A program made the position numbers and the translations under genes. The notes beneath the pieces are model-generated. The model was not told the origin of the DNA. It worked only from the letters and a program-made list of their open reading frames with translations, and did not search any database. Below are positions 1 to 10,100 of a stretch of 64,000 nt of DNA, piece after piece. The stretch's first letter is position 1; each line of letters begins with the position of its first letter. This stretch comes from Guadua angustifolia (Eukaryota; Streptophyta; Magnoliopsida; Poales; Poaceae): NCBI GenBank assembly GCA_036346375.1, contig CM070501.1, forward strand, positions 58,321,326 to 58,385,325. The letters are read 5' to 3'.

Positions 1-1250
1 CTTTTTTGCGGAAAGACCCCAAAATTTCTGAAATTGTTTTTTTGTGCAAAGGGCCCGAAAATTCTGAATTACATTCGGTCCGCTTTTTCGAGAAGACCTC
101 CCCAATATTTTCGAAAATACATGTAGGTCCATTTTTCGAGGAAACCCTTGAAGAGATTCCCCAAATTACATCCTGGTCCTTTTTTTCTGTGGGAAGACCC
201 CCGAAATCTGAATTACATCCGAGTTTGCTTTTTACTGAGAAGACCCCCCAATATTTTTGAAATTATGTCTAGGTCCATTTTCCCCACGAACCCCCCCCTC
301 TCCCTCCTCTAAGATCCCGAAATTATGTCTAGGTCCGCTTTTTCCCGAGAAGGCAGAGCGATTTTTCCTCATTGGCATGTAGCGGCATGCTTGTGCTCCA
401 CGCATCTAGTTTACCATATAGGAGAATGAATCTTACCTCTTGTGCGTAGCTGTCCTCGATTGTTCTCGAATTAATTCTCTATGAAGTGGTGTCATCTTTT
501 TCTTTTTTGACTTTTTTAATTGACTTAACTTACTTATATATTGATTCGTCCTCCATTTATGCAATATGCTGCTGTGCCTGTAATGCATGGTCTCTGTGTG
601 TGTGTGTGTGTTTTGAGAGGAATGCATGGTGTGTTTTCATGCCGTTTAAAAGCAATGTTCAGTCTGTAGTGCGGTTTATCTTCTGTTGACTGAATTGACA
701 TCTTTTCTGACATGATAGTCTCTCCACTCTGGTTCATATACTCTAGGCCACTAAAAGCATCTCCAATGTTTGCAAAATGAACTCTATGACACTCGCCTTC
801 TGCATGGGCCACGGTCTTGGCGGACGGTCGGAGGGCGGCGGAGCTCCGGCGAGTGCCGGCCAGATATGTCGCCGAAATGGTTGTCTCACAAGAGTGTGTT
901 TCGTTCTTCACTAATCGTGTGGCCGGAACTCGAAATTGGCTGATTTTGGCACGGTGCTACTCTCCGAATTCAGATCGAAGTAACCAAAACCCTCCTGTCC
1001 CCCAAATTGGTCTAGTACCTGATTGCGATTTTGAAAATATGCTTCATGACAAATTTACTTGTACCATCTTCGTATATCCAAACTACATATTTTAGATAAT
1101 ATATTTGGTCAAAATTGATAATACTTGACTGCACATATTCTAGGGAGACTTATTTTGTTAGTGAAGGAGTATATAATAATTATATATAGAAAATAAAGAA
1201 ATATGTACAAACAGAATTACAAAACCCATATAGCTAAGAAAAATTAAAGA
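1..1250. repeat. Left copy of the window-end direct repeat
   Basis: This stretch matches 62708-64000 in the same orientation, about 62.7 kb away. The first 340 bases are degenerate units of roughly 55-60 bp built on a phrase like AATTACATCCGGTCCGC followed by T-rich sequence and GAGAAGACC. The left copy has an extra 200 bases or so at about 240-447. It lacks two segments present on the right (63273-63357, lost between short AATGT repeats, and about 63484-63640). It includes a short GT microsatellite at 593-611. I recognise no protein in it; the open frames here are short and not conserved in frame between the two copies. Confidence 0.85.
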
Positions 1251-1699
1251 AAACTGAAAGCCTTCAGGTTTTCTAAGCAGCATAAATCAAGCTGGAGATT
1301 CCTCTAAAGAGAGGTCAATGAAGTCAAGAAAGTAGTCAATCAAGTCAAAAAGTAAGTCAAGGAAGTCAAGATAGTAGAATCATTGAAGTCAAGAAAGTGG
1401 AGCCAAAAAAAAAGAGAGAGAGAGAGGAAAAGATGACACCAATTACCAACTTTTGTAGGATAAGAAATCAGAGTGACCAAACTGTAAGTTTTCCGAAGGC
1501 ATTTCTCCATCTGTAATCTGTAGGCACAGGTTTTTTCCAAGCAGGACCATATGCCAAACCCTAGTGCAGTCATAGAGTGTCATAGAGTTCATTTTGCACA
1601 TAGAGTTCATTTTGAAGAGTATAACATACGTCCCAATTTTGCACATAAGAAGAGATATTAGAAGAGATATTAGAGTATGACATACGTCCCAATTTATTC
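1251..1699. other. Unrecognised AT-rich stretch with small internal repeats
   Basis: No gene is seen. 1315-1400 contains several GTCAAG-type repeats. The phrase CATACGTCCCAATTT occurs twice (about 1626 and 1682). Bases 1576-1597 are the reverse complement of 772-793, so a 22-nt inverted pair spans the end of the direct repeat. Confidence 0.5.
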
Positions 1700-2621
1700 T
1701 TCCTAAAAACCTCTCTTTGAGTGACTGGTCATGTAAATTCGTGATGTGCCTACTCTGTGGTGTGCGGTGAGTTCCATATTTTCTTTCGGCTTGCTAACAA
1801 TAAGTACGATCGAATAATCTTTTGCTACCGCAATTGAGCACGCACCCTTCATTTGCTTCAACTTGGACAGTCTTTTATCATACGACATTCCTCGTCACAT
1901 AGATAGCATACACATGTGCCCTTACTCTTACTCTTCTTCCTATAATTATTTCTTTTGCCTACAACACATATTACAACCAATGTTTGATCACCCGAGGATG
2001 AAGATTCAGATAGCTTTTTCAAGGACTCTGCCTCCAATAGATATACAACTGCCTCATTGAAGTTGTGAATGCTTTTTTCAATGAGAATATTCATCACCAA
2101 TTGCTCCTATAATGGCGATAGAGATGATAACAGTATAACGACTTTATTGTTCTCATTTTTTTATCCACATTAATTAGCTACGTGATAAGCTTATTGAAGA
2201 CATTAAGCTGGTCAACGAACTGTGTACCTTCCTCTATGCACAACCTGCACAGTTGTCGCTTCAGCACCTACTGGTTTGTCAGCAACTTTGCCATATACAA
2301 TTCTTCTAAGTCCTTTCATAATTTCTTCGGAGAATTTTCCTTGATCACAAGTACTTTACCTCATCGGAGAGACATAGACAAATTGTACCGATAGTCTTCC
2401 ACTCCATCATCTTTCAGTCTTAAGAGGATGTTTTTTCTTATTTGTCCCCTTTAAGAACAACGATTAACTCTTACTGAATAAGGACATCATGCCCCACACA
2501 TTACTATACGTTGAAATTTTCTTCACCATCAAATTTCTCTATTTAATTCCACATTGTTGACATCAATCAATGCCACCTGATGCTTTAACGACCCTATCAC
2601 AAATCTGATTAATCCAGTCTT
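1700..2621 (-). pseudogene. Copia retrotransposon gag remnant
   Basis: Read on the minus strand from the primer-binding site leftwards, the three frames give scraps of a copia (UBN2-type) gag. First comes a start-proximal FDGEENF-like segment, then LEELYMAKLLTN, then EEGTQFVDQLNVFNKLI. Near 1860-2100 there is a degenerate CCHC zinc knuckle in which the first two and last cysteines are visible but the histidine is replaced by arginine. Several stops and frameshifts separate the pieces. No pol region and no left-hand LTR were found, so the element is truncated near 1700. The match to copia gag is from family knowledge; the dead state is seen directly. Confidence 0.75.
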
Positions 2622-2622
2622 A

Positions 2623-2634
2623 GCTCTAATACCA
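2623..2634 (-). other. Primer-binding site of the copia remnant
   Basis: The minus strand reads TGGTATTAGAGC, one base from the usual plant copia site TGGTATCAGAGC complementary to initiator methionine tRNA. It lies 2 bp inside the LTR end at 2637, as expected for a 5-prime LTR on the minus strand. Confidence 0.8.
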
Positions 2635-2636
2635 CT

Positions 2637-2945
2637 TGTTATACTTTGATATCCCTTATGTGCATCAGCCCTTGGATCGAATCAGAGTTTTGTGAGATAT
2701 GGCACGGCCGTGTACGATCTCAAGAATGAAGTAGATGAATCTCATAAAGAGAAGCAAAATAACGACATTGATACAACCACTACGAGAGAGATAGATTTGA
2801 CGAAACTGATCGTAAATTCTTTAAGCATAACCTCAAAAGAGTACAAGGAATTGTTGCTCTTTTACAACTTCTCGAACATTTTAGACCTCTCAAATCCTTA
2901 TCCTATATAAGAATCTAGTACTAAAGAATAATCTAGTCTCTAATC
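2637..2945 (-). repeat. Copia 5-prime LTR, segment adjoining the primer site
   Basis: The LTR begins TGTTATACTT next to the primer site and continues, after a 4.4-kb insertion, at 7392-7655, ending CTTGTAACA. Joined length is about 573 bp, with TGTTA...TAACA inverted ends. The TAATC at 2941-2945 is one half of the target duplication made by the inserted element. Confidence 0.75.
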
Positions 2946-5900
2946 TGTGAGACCCCGTTCTGATGAACAGGAACCTCCATGTGATTACTGTGCTATTCCC
3001 TGGATCAGTAGCTAGCACTCACATGTTTACAACAATTGGAAATCACAACCATACAATTTAATAATTAAGCGAAAACGATTATACAAATAATATTACAACT
3101 CAGAGAAATATAGCAGCAAAAGAAGCAATAGCGAAGTAGTTTGCCCAACCGATCCCGCAGGCAACTGACCAGGCATAAACTTCAGATAGAATACGACGAA
3201 GAAAAATCCCGCAACTTACGATGGACAACCTCGAAGCTTCGCTAACTCAACCACCTACAATATAATTAAGCAAGGGTGAGTACTTTCGTACTCCGCAAGA
3301 CTTGAGCAAAACCTATCATACATGCAGGCCATTTCAGAGGAAAAGCTGCTACAGTTAATTTGCATAAAGCGAATTTCATTTGTAAATCAAGTTATTTGCA
3401 AACGGAATTTATAAAAGCATTTAATTCATTGATAACAAATAAGTAAAGCATAATAACACTCACCGTCCTCCATGACGTGAGCGATGAATCAAACCTTGCC
3501 ATCGCATGGCATATATCCAGTTCTTTGTCCACACAGGGCACAACAGCTGATTCCAATACTTGCCCACACAGGGTATAGCATTGGGTCATCTGTGGGGTAA
3601 GCTAACTTGTAAAATAAACCCTTTTAGAAATAATAAAACATTTAACTCGTGCAAGTTCACCAAGACACCCATGACCGCTGTGCGGCTAATTAATTAGAAT
3701 TAAACTCTGCAGAGGTGTACAATCTGTACCCACAAGGAATGGTCAACCTTTGCCCGCACACTTCCTTAGGTGTGTCGCCCAGAAGACCATACATAGCCAT
3801 TAATTTCTAGACAAGGCTTTACACCACCGGGACGTTAACCCCGCCGAGAACTAGAAACACACACCCAAGCCGTGGATCCACATTCACACACCCAACACAA
3901 CGTTCTAAACACTGGCAGTATGCACACCGTTACATTAGCAAGTAGACTGTCTCGAATACCCCGTCAGGTAGACTGACCGAAAACTCTGCAAGCTCCGCCT
4001 ACCAATGAGCAAAGCCATGTCTAAACAATTTAATAGGCTAAGGCTAACCCATCCTCACCCTCGTGGTTTGTACGGATTTTCTTGGATCATACAACACGAT
4101 GTTCGGTCCTTAATTGTGACACGGGCGACACTTCACCCTACACTACGTGTAATTCCTGTTGCACATCCGGCTATTGCCAATAATCGCCCGCATCAAAGCA
4201 TAGTTTTATTTTGGGTTTTTAATCAAAGTACCCACAACCAACAGTGCCATTTTCAATATTTTCAGGAAACAAGTATTGATTTGATCATCAGCTATTTTGA
4301 TTCTAAAGCATGGCTAAGCATGAATAAAATAAACGCATATACCCATGATGACATTAAGTAGTGCCTATCCTCAATCTATGGTTATCAAGGTTCACAATTC
4401 ATAATCATCAAAGGAGATTCACGAGGCAACAGGTATAACTACCAAATCTACAAAATAGCAATTTACATAAAGTAAACGTGATGCATAAAACAATTTGATG
4501 CACAAAAGGAATATAAAATATGGGATCAATATGGTCAAAGGACGCTGCCTTGCTTAATTACTCGCCATTTATTTAAGACGAGGATTGCGGTTGACGACGG
4601 TGAATGACGAAGCTAGAGACGTCGGGTTCTACGCGCCGATCAACGGAAATAAAGCAAAAACAGTAACTTCAATAAGAGCGAAAGAAATAGACAGCAAAAC
4701 AAATAAACTCTTTACAAGAACAGGGATTGCTTTTTATGAATTTGTTTATCTTATTTTACGAATTCAAGATGCAAAGATTGATTAGATTGATCATTAGGTG
4801 CAAGCTTTCAATGATTTGTTATTCATCTTTAATTGACTTTGCTTAAAATTAGCTTTATACAAGTTGAGTCTATTGATTTAGGCTACTGATGACATTTCCA
4901 TCATATTTGAGAAGGTTCTGGTGATAAAAACAACTTAACTATAGGTTTCCCTCATTATTACCTAAAGTGTATTCATTCACATTAAGGTCTAAAGTAATGT
5001 GATTACTTAGGGTTATTTAGCTATTAGGATTAATATGTAAAACATGATGGATTATGGTTATTTCTTCATACTAAGATGATTTATACTTTGTATAACAATC
5101 CTAAGCTATTTCCATAAATTTTAGGCTTTGGCTGATACAATATATTCATGGTTGAAAAGGCTTAAGTGACATTGTAAAGTTAACGTTATTCGGAATCGGC
5201 AGAAAGTGAAACAAAAGGTTATCGCCTAAGGGTTTTGATATGATGAGATTAATATGCAAACCTTAATGGAATAAGGTTCTTTTACAGATCATGGTAGTAT
5301 GAACTTTGTACAATGTTACTAAACTGGTTTCACCTATTTTAGTGTTTAGACGAGTTATTTTATCTCTTTGAAATAGCCTAACCGATCACATTTGCAAACC
5401 TTAAATCGGCCAAGTTTCGTTTTGAGTTTCTAACTACACCATACACGATCTTTGATTCATTTTTCAGGCATCAGCAGAATACCACCCTAGAATTGTTCCA
5501 GAACTGGTTCGGCATTATTTCAACTTCAATTGCAATAGATTATCTAATTATTTATGGTTATAATTAACATTTTCTTCTATTAAAAGAATACAAATCAAGT
5601 CCGATTCTAAGTATTTTTATATGGACAAGCCCCCCTCTTGATTTCGAGAGTCTCTCACAAAATATTTTATGATTTTATGAACTATCATACACTCATTTCT
5701 ATTAATGGCCATTTCAAGCATTATTATCGGTTGCTAAACAAAGGAATTAAACTTAGTTCAAATATTAAATGTATTTGTATATTTGAATACATCCTGGTCC
5801 TAAAATCCCATTAATATTTATTTTACCATTTCATTACTTGATTATTCACAAATTCTCATTAACAACCATATTAGCACCATAATCAAGGTTTAAATTAAAT

Positions 5901-7386
5901 AATAATACAGACAATCAAAATTAAATATTTTTACACATTTAGATTCTTTCTCATTTTATATGAGCATACAAATTTATTTCACGGCTTGTGACTAAAAATA
6001 CACCAAGCTTATTACTAACTAAATGCACTTGGCCAGAATTTGAAAATACGCTTTACCCAATCGAGGCGCTACAACTGCCTTCTTCTTCAACCTCGGCCAG
6101 ACTTGTTGCCCCACGACAGAGACAGAAAAGAGGCCTTCTAGGCTCGGCGAGGGACTTCCGGAAGGTCGTGACAACGACAATGAGGAAAGATGAAGCTCGA
6201 CGAGGTGCATCCGAGGTGGAGTCCATTCGATCGAGAGGTACCAGGAGGTCTGCAGCTGAGCTTGGGCGGCGGCATTAATGGCAGCTCGGGGGGGAAGAAG
6301 ACAAGGCCATTAGAGGTGAAATCGGTGGCTAATTAAGCATGAGGGGATGCTAGGGGTTCCGTTTTTGAGGTTTACCTGAAGGGAGGAGGCCGGAAGAGCT
6401 CCTCCCACGGTGGCCGGACTTGGGGAAGAAGGTGCGCACGGGAGCAGCCCAATTTCGCATGGAGGGGACCAAATCTTCTTGAGGGGTTTTTATCAGCTGT
6501 GCCTGGTGATGCTCTAGCCCAAAGGGATTGGAGAAGGGTTGGCTCTATTGCTCAGATTTCGGTCAGACTCGAGTTCGAGCCTCGAGTTCATGGCGGAAAT
6601 GGGAGGAGTTCTTGGTGCTCGGTGAGGAGGTGAAGAGGAAGTAGAGGGAATGAGAAAGAGCCTCATTGCGACAGGGTGCGGTTTATAGCCGGGATTGCAG
6701 AATTGAGTGGGCTTCGTGGCGTGATCACGGCTTGGCGCCAGAGCCGGAGACCTCGCCTCGAAAGGAACGAACGGCCGAGAGAATTCTTCAAAGGAGCGAA
6801 CGGTGTTGGGACGATGCATTCGGCAGAGATGAGACCTGGGTCCTTTGTCAGTGGCTGAGAATTCCTCCTTTGAGCCAACGGAACGGAACGGCAACGAATG
6901 GCCCACACGGCAATGACTGATCCTGATTTGCGTTTTAAATTTTGATTTTCCTTTGAGATCAATTGAAGTCTATTATTTTTCAAATTTTGTTTTTCAAAAG
7001 TATTTGATCTCAGAATGTTTTCATAAAGTTTTCAACTCCATTTGTGATTCCATTATTTTATGTGAATTCTGACAATACATTATTTGGATTTTAAAAGTTA
7101 TCTTTTCGTTTTGTCTTTTCATTTCCTTATGCATAGAATTTCAATTGCTGGCTGAGATGATTTAGTTGAATGATCAGGGTTCTCATGGTAATTTTATAAA
7201 TTCTTACTTTTTATCTTTTTGCCTTTTCCTCTTTTTCATTCTTCATTCCCATTCGTTAGATTCTTCATGCAAAGAATAAATCCGAGGAAATCCAAATAAA
7301 ACAAATATTGGCAAGAAACTCAGAAATAAATATTTTCAAATTCAAAATATTCATTTTTACTTTATTCAATTTTTCAGGATGTTACA
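2946..7386. mobile_element. 4.4-kb coding-free TG...CA element 1, probable giant solo LTR
   Basis: It begins TGTGAGACCCC and ends GGATGTTACA, and is flanked by a perfect 5-bp target duplication TAATC (2941-2945 and 7387-7391). It is 4441 bp with no gag, pol or transposase frame. The left three quarters is AT-rich; 6050-6900 is GC-rich; the last 450 bp is T-rich. Two relatives occur in the same orientation at 18322-23671 and 31025-33480, collinear over the first 1.9 kb or more. TG/CA ends, a 5-bp duplication and lack of coding fit a solo LTR of a large-LTR retrotransposon, perhaps Ty3/Gypsy (family assignment is inference). It sits inside a copia LTR, so it is younger than that copia element. 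Confidence 0.75.
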
Positions 7387-7391
7387 TAATC

Positions 7392-7655
7392 TTCCCGTGC
7401 ACCTTTTGCTCTGGATGAGTTGGCTTGTGGCTTGAGTTCTCTATGACCCCTAAGTTTATATAGCCTCCCTAGTTCTCTTCTAAAAGCAAATAGGAATCTT
7501 ACTCCTATTAGAATTAGGAATCCTTTTCCTATTAGAAGTCCTAATCCAATTAGGATTCATCTAGTACGCCTTTCCATATCCTAAAAGGCTAGATATGAAA
7601 CCAAAAGCTACTGTCTTTTGCTTATTGACTATGAAAAAGCCAACCGCTTGTAACA
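7392..7655 (-). repeat. Copia 5-prime LTR, outer segment
   Basis: This is the continuation of the LTR that begins at 2637. It ends CTTGTAACA, a mirror of the TGTTATAC start. No matching 5-bp duplication could be checked because the other end of the copia element is missing. Confidence 0.65.
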
Positions 7656-8057
7656 GTTTTTGAGTTTTACAGTGAAGAAATCGAAGCTCTTGCCGTTCCA
7701 AACAGGGTTATACGATCGTGGTCAAGACTCCAGCCGCTTTCGTGGACACACCCAAGCGTCAAAACTCAATGGGACGTGTATACGACGTGGCACATGTCGC
7801 TCACACATGTCGGCCGCCAATCGGCTAATGTACACTAGCCGGCCGGCTACTCCGAAGATTTGCGAGGATTATATTTGATTTTCGGTAACTCTGGATTTTA
7901 TTTATTTGATTGTACCTGCCTGCACAGTCACCAAACATTCTAGGGAATTGCATAGATCCGATACAACCATATACAGAGTTTTAAGAAAGGATGCTATATC
8001 TTCAGCTGGAAAGTGGCCGTGTCTTGTCCAATCCGCGTCTCTAGTTGTTCATTGTTG
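7656..8057. other. Unrecognised intergenic stretch
   Basis: No gene, LTR or inverted repeat was recognised. Short frames on the plus strand (7660-7878 and 7906 onward) show no motif. Confidence 0.4.
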
Positions 8058-8062
8058 GTGCA

Positions 8063-8390
8063 TGTTGAATTATGATCCAAATTCAGATAAGGCTAACTTC
8101 TGTCAGAGCGGAGCGGAGGCCTGTCGCCGGGAGGCTTGGGCCGGAGCAGAGCGGAGACTGTCCTTTATTCTTGACTTAGGTCACCGCCTATATATATTCA
8201 TCTTGTAAGCCGTCGTGAGTTTATCTCCGGCGATTATGTAAACACTCCCGAAATAGTGAAGTTTTGCCGGCCGGCGCCCGTGGTTTTTTACCCTTCTCAT
8301 TGGAGGGGTTTTTTCACGTTAAATTCTTGTGTCTTGATCTGTTTAGGTTTTTGATCTACTTCGTTTTGGTTGCGTGTTGATTTGCTAACA
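8063..8390. mobile_element. 328-bp solo LTR, probably copia
   Basis: It begins TGTTGAATTATGATCC, ends TTTGCTAACA, and is flanked by the 5-bp duplication GTGCA (8058-8062 and 8391-8395). The right part contains a stretch ending in a GGGGTTTTTTCACGTTAAATTC phrase of the kind seen near the end of plant copia LTRs (known pattern, recognised by eye). No internal region is present. It lies in the 3-prime flank of receptor kinase A, 7 bp beyond its stop codon. Confidence 0.8.
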
Positions 8391-9833
8391 GTGCAGATCA
8401 CTGCATTGTGGTGGATTCTCCTCCTCCTCCTCCTCTCTGTTCCACTACAACAGAACTGGCAAACATGAGGTATGTATCTCTGATCGAGTGCATCTCCGCT
8501 GCTGCGTCCCGTATCGGCATTCGTTCCCTGGGTTGCTGCTTTGAGCAGGATATGCCGAGCCCAATGGCAGAGACCAAACACTCAACATCTCTGTTTCTTG
8601 TGATGCTATCGTTGGCGTTCTTGTGCGCCCACATTGTCGGATCAGCTATCTCCAAGATTCTGTCGGGAAAAGCAGCCTCTGAAAACTAGTGAAGATCCAG
8701 CGAATCTGCGAAAATGTCGTCTGTTGGGCTCCGTCCTGTAAACATCTCGAGGAGTAATATGCCCAGGCTATAAACATCGCCAAGAGCTGAGATTGGAGAA
8801 CCTTCGCCATACTCTGGAGAAATTTAGATTGATTAGCATTCCTATTTATGTAAGAACTAGGGGTAATGAACAAAGACCAAAACACAACAATTTCAGTTAC
8901 CTGGAGCAACATAACCAATGGAGCCTCTTATTCCAATTGTGCTATTTGAATTCTGCAGGGTTTTGCTTGTACCTTCAGGAAGGATTCTTGATATGCCAAA
9001 ATCTCCAACTCGGGCGCTCATGTCTTCTGCAAGAAGGATGTTGCTTGGCTTAAGATCGCAATGAATGATTGGTGGCTGACAGAGATTATGAAGATAGTCC
9101 ATGGCATCCATGATATCAACAGCAATGTCTATTCTCTGAGCTAAGGTCAGAGTCATAGTGGGCTTGGCAGAACTTCTAGTAGATCCAGACTTTTCAAGGT
9201 TAAACACCTTTACAGCGGCAATTGTTCCCTCGTCATGGAAAGTGCATTTATAGACAGCGCCGTAGCCTCCGTTTCCGAGCAAATTGGCCTCTGAAAATCC
9301 ATCGGTTCCATTTGACAGTTCCTGGTAAGAAACTCTCTCATACTGTTCTTCGATTACCGGGGTTAGCAACTGGCTCTTATGTCTTCGTCTAACCTTCTTA
9401 TAGATCAACTGAATGAGTGCAATAAAAAAAGCTAAGAACAAGAGTACACCGGATGTTGCCAGGGCTATTCCAAGAGACTTTGACCGCCCTTTCTTGTTCT
9501 TTCTCACAACAGGCCTGGAGCATGGAGCTAAATGAAGCTGAGGTATTCCACCACAAAGCTCATTATTTCCGGCAATCGACAAGTAAGTTAAATTTCTAAA
9601 AATACCTCCTTCTGGCACTTCATCTTGCAGATCATTGAAAGAAATATCCAATTTTGACAATAATGTCAAATTCTGTAGAATTGCTGGGATCGGCCCGGAC
9701 AAGTTGTTGTACGCTAGGTACAACTCTTTCAGGTTGTGGATGTTACCGAGGGCATCAGGGATCCTACCAGACAGCTTATTCATGGTTAGCTCAAGTACGA
9801 GGAGCCCCTTGATGTTCTCCAGAGACTGAGGTA

Positions 9834-10066
9834 TGTTGAAATATCTGTAAGTGTGTGTTAACGTTTAAACGTGTGTGTTAACGTGTAAACGTGTAACCTG
9901 GGATGTAGGAGCTAAGTCAGGAATGGTTCAGAGTGATTGTAGCTGGACGTTGCTGGTTTTTCGGTGTTACTGTTCACCATCCAGCGTAATATATATTGGA
10001 AGCACTCTCATGGCTGTTGCCGCTGAGATTGCCTCAAATCATTCCTCTGTTTTCTGTTTTTCTTCA
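9834..10066 (+). repeat. Copia 5-prime LTR (233 bp)
   Basis: It runs from TGTTGAAATATCTG to TCTTCA, just before the primer site. It contains a two-unit repeat of GTGTGTTAACG-type sequence near its left end (about 9853-9895). The 3-prime stub at 14244-14282 is identical to its first 39 bases. Confidence 0.9.
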
Positions 10067-10080
10067 TGGTATCAGAGCCA
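10067..10080 (+). other. Copia primer-binding site
   Basis: TGGTATCAGAGCCA is the canonical plant copia site complementary to initiator methionine tRNA, immediately after the LTR CA. Confidence 0.92.
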
Positions 10081-10100
10081 CACACCACATATTGATCATC

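Noticed and set aside
4005..4361. 118-codon plus-strand frame in TG...CA element 1
   Set aside because: The corresponding frame in element 3 (31833-32165) diverges after the first 15 residues and element 2 has none, so it is not conserved coding.
9996..10100. Upstream extension of the copia frame to 9996
   Set aside because: It begins at a TTG inside the LTR and runs through the primer-binding site; the first ATG after the primer site (10101) is the credible start.
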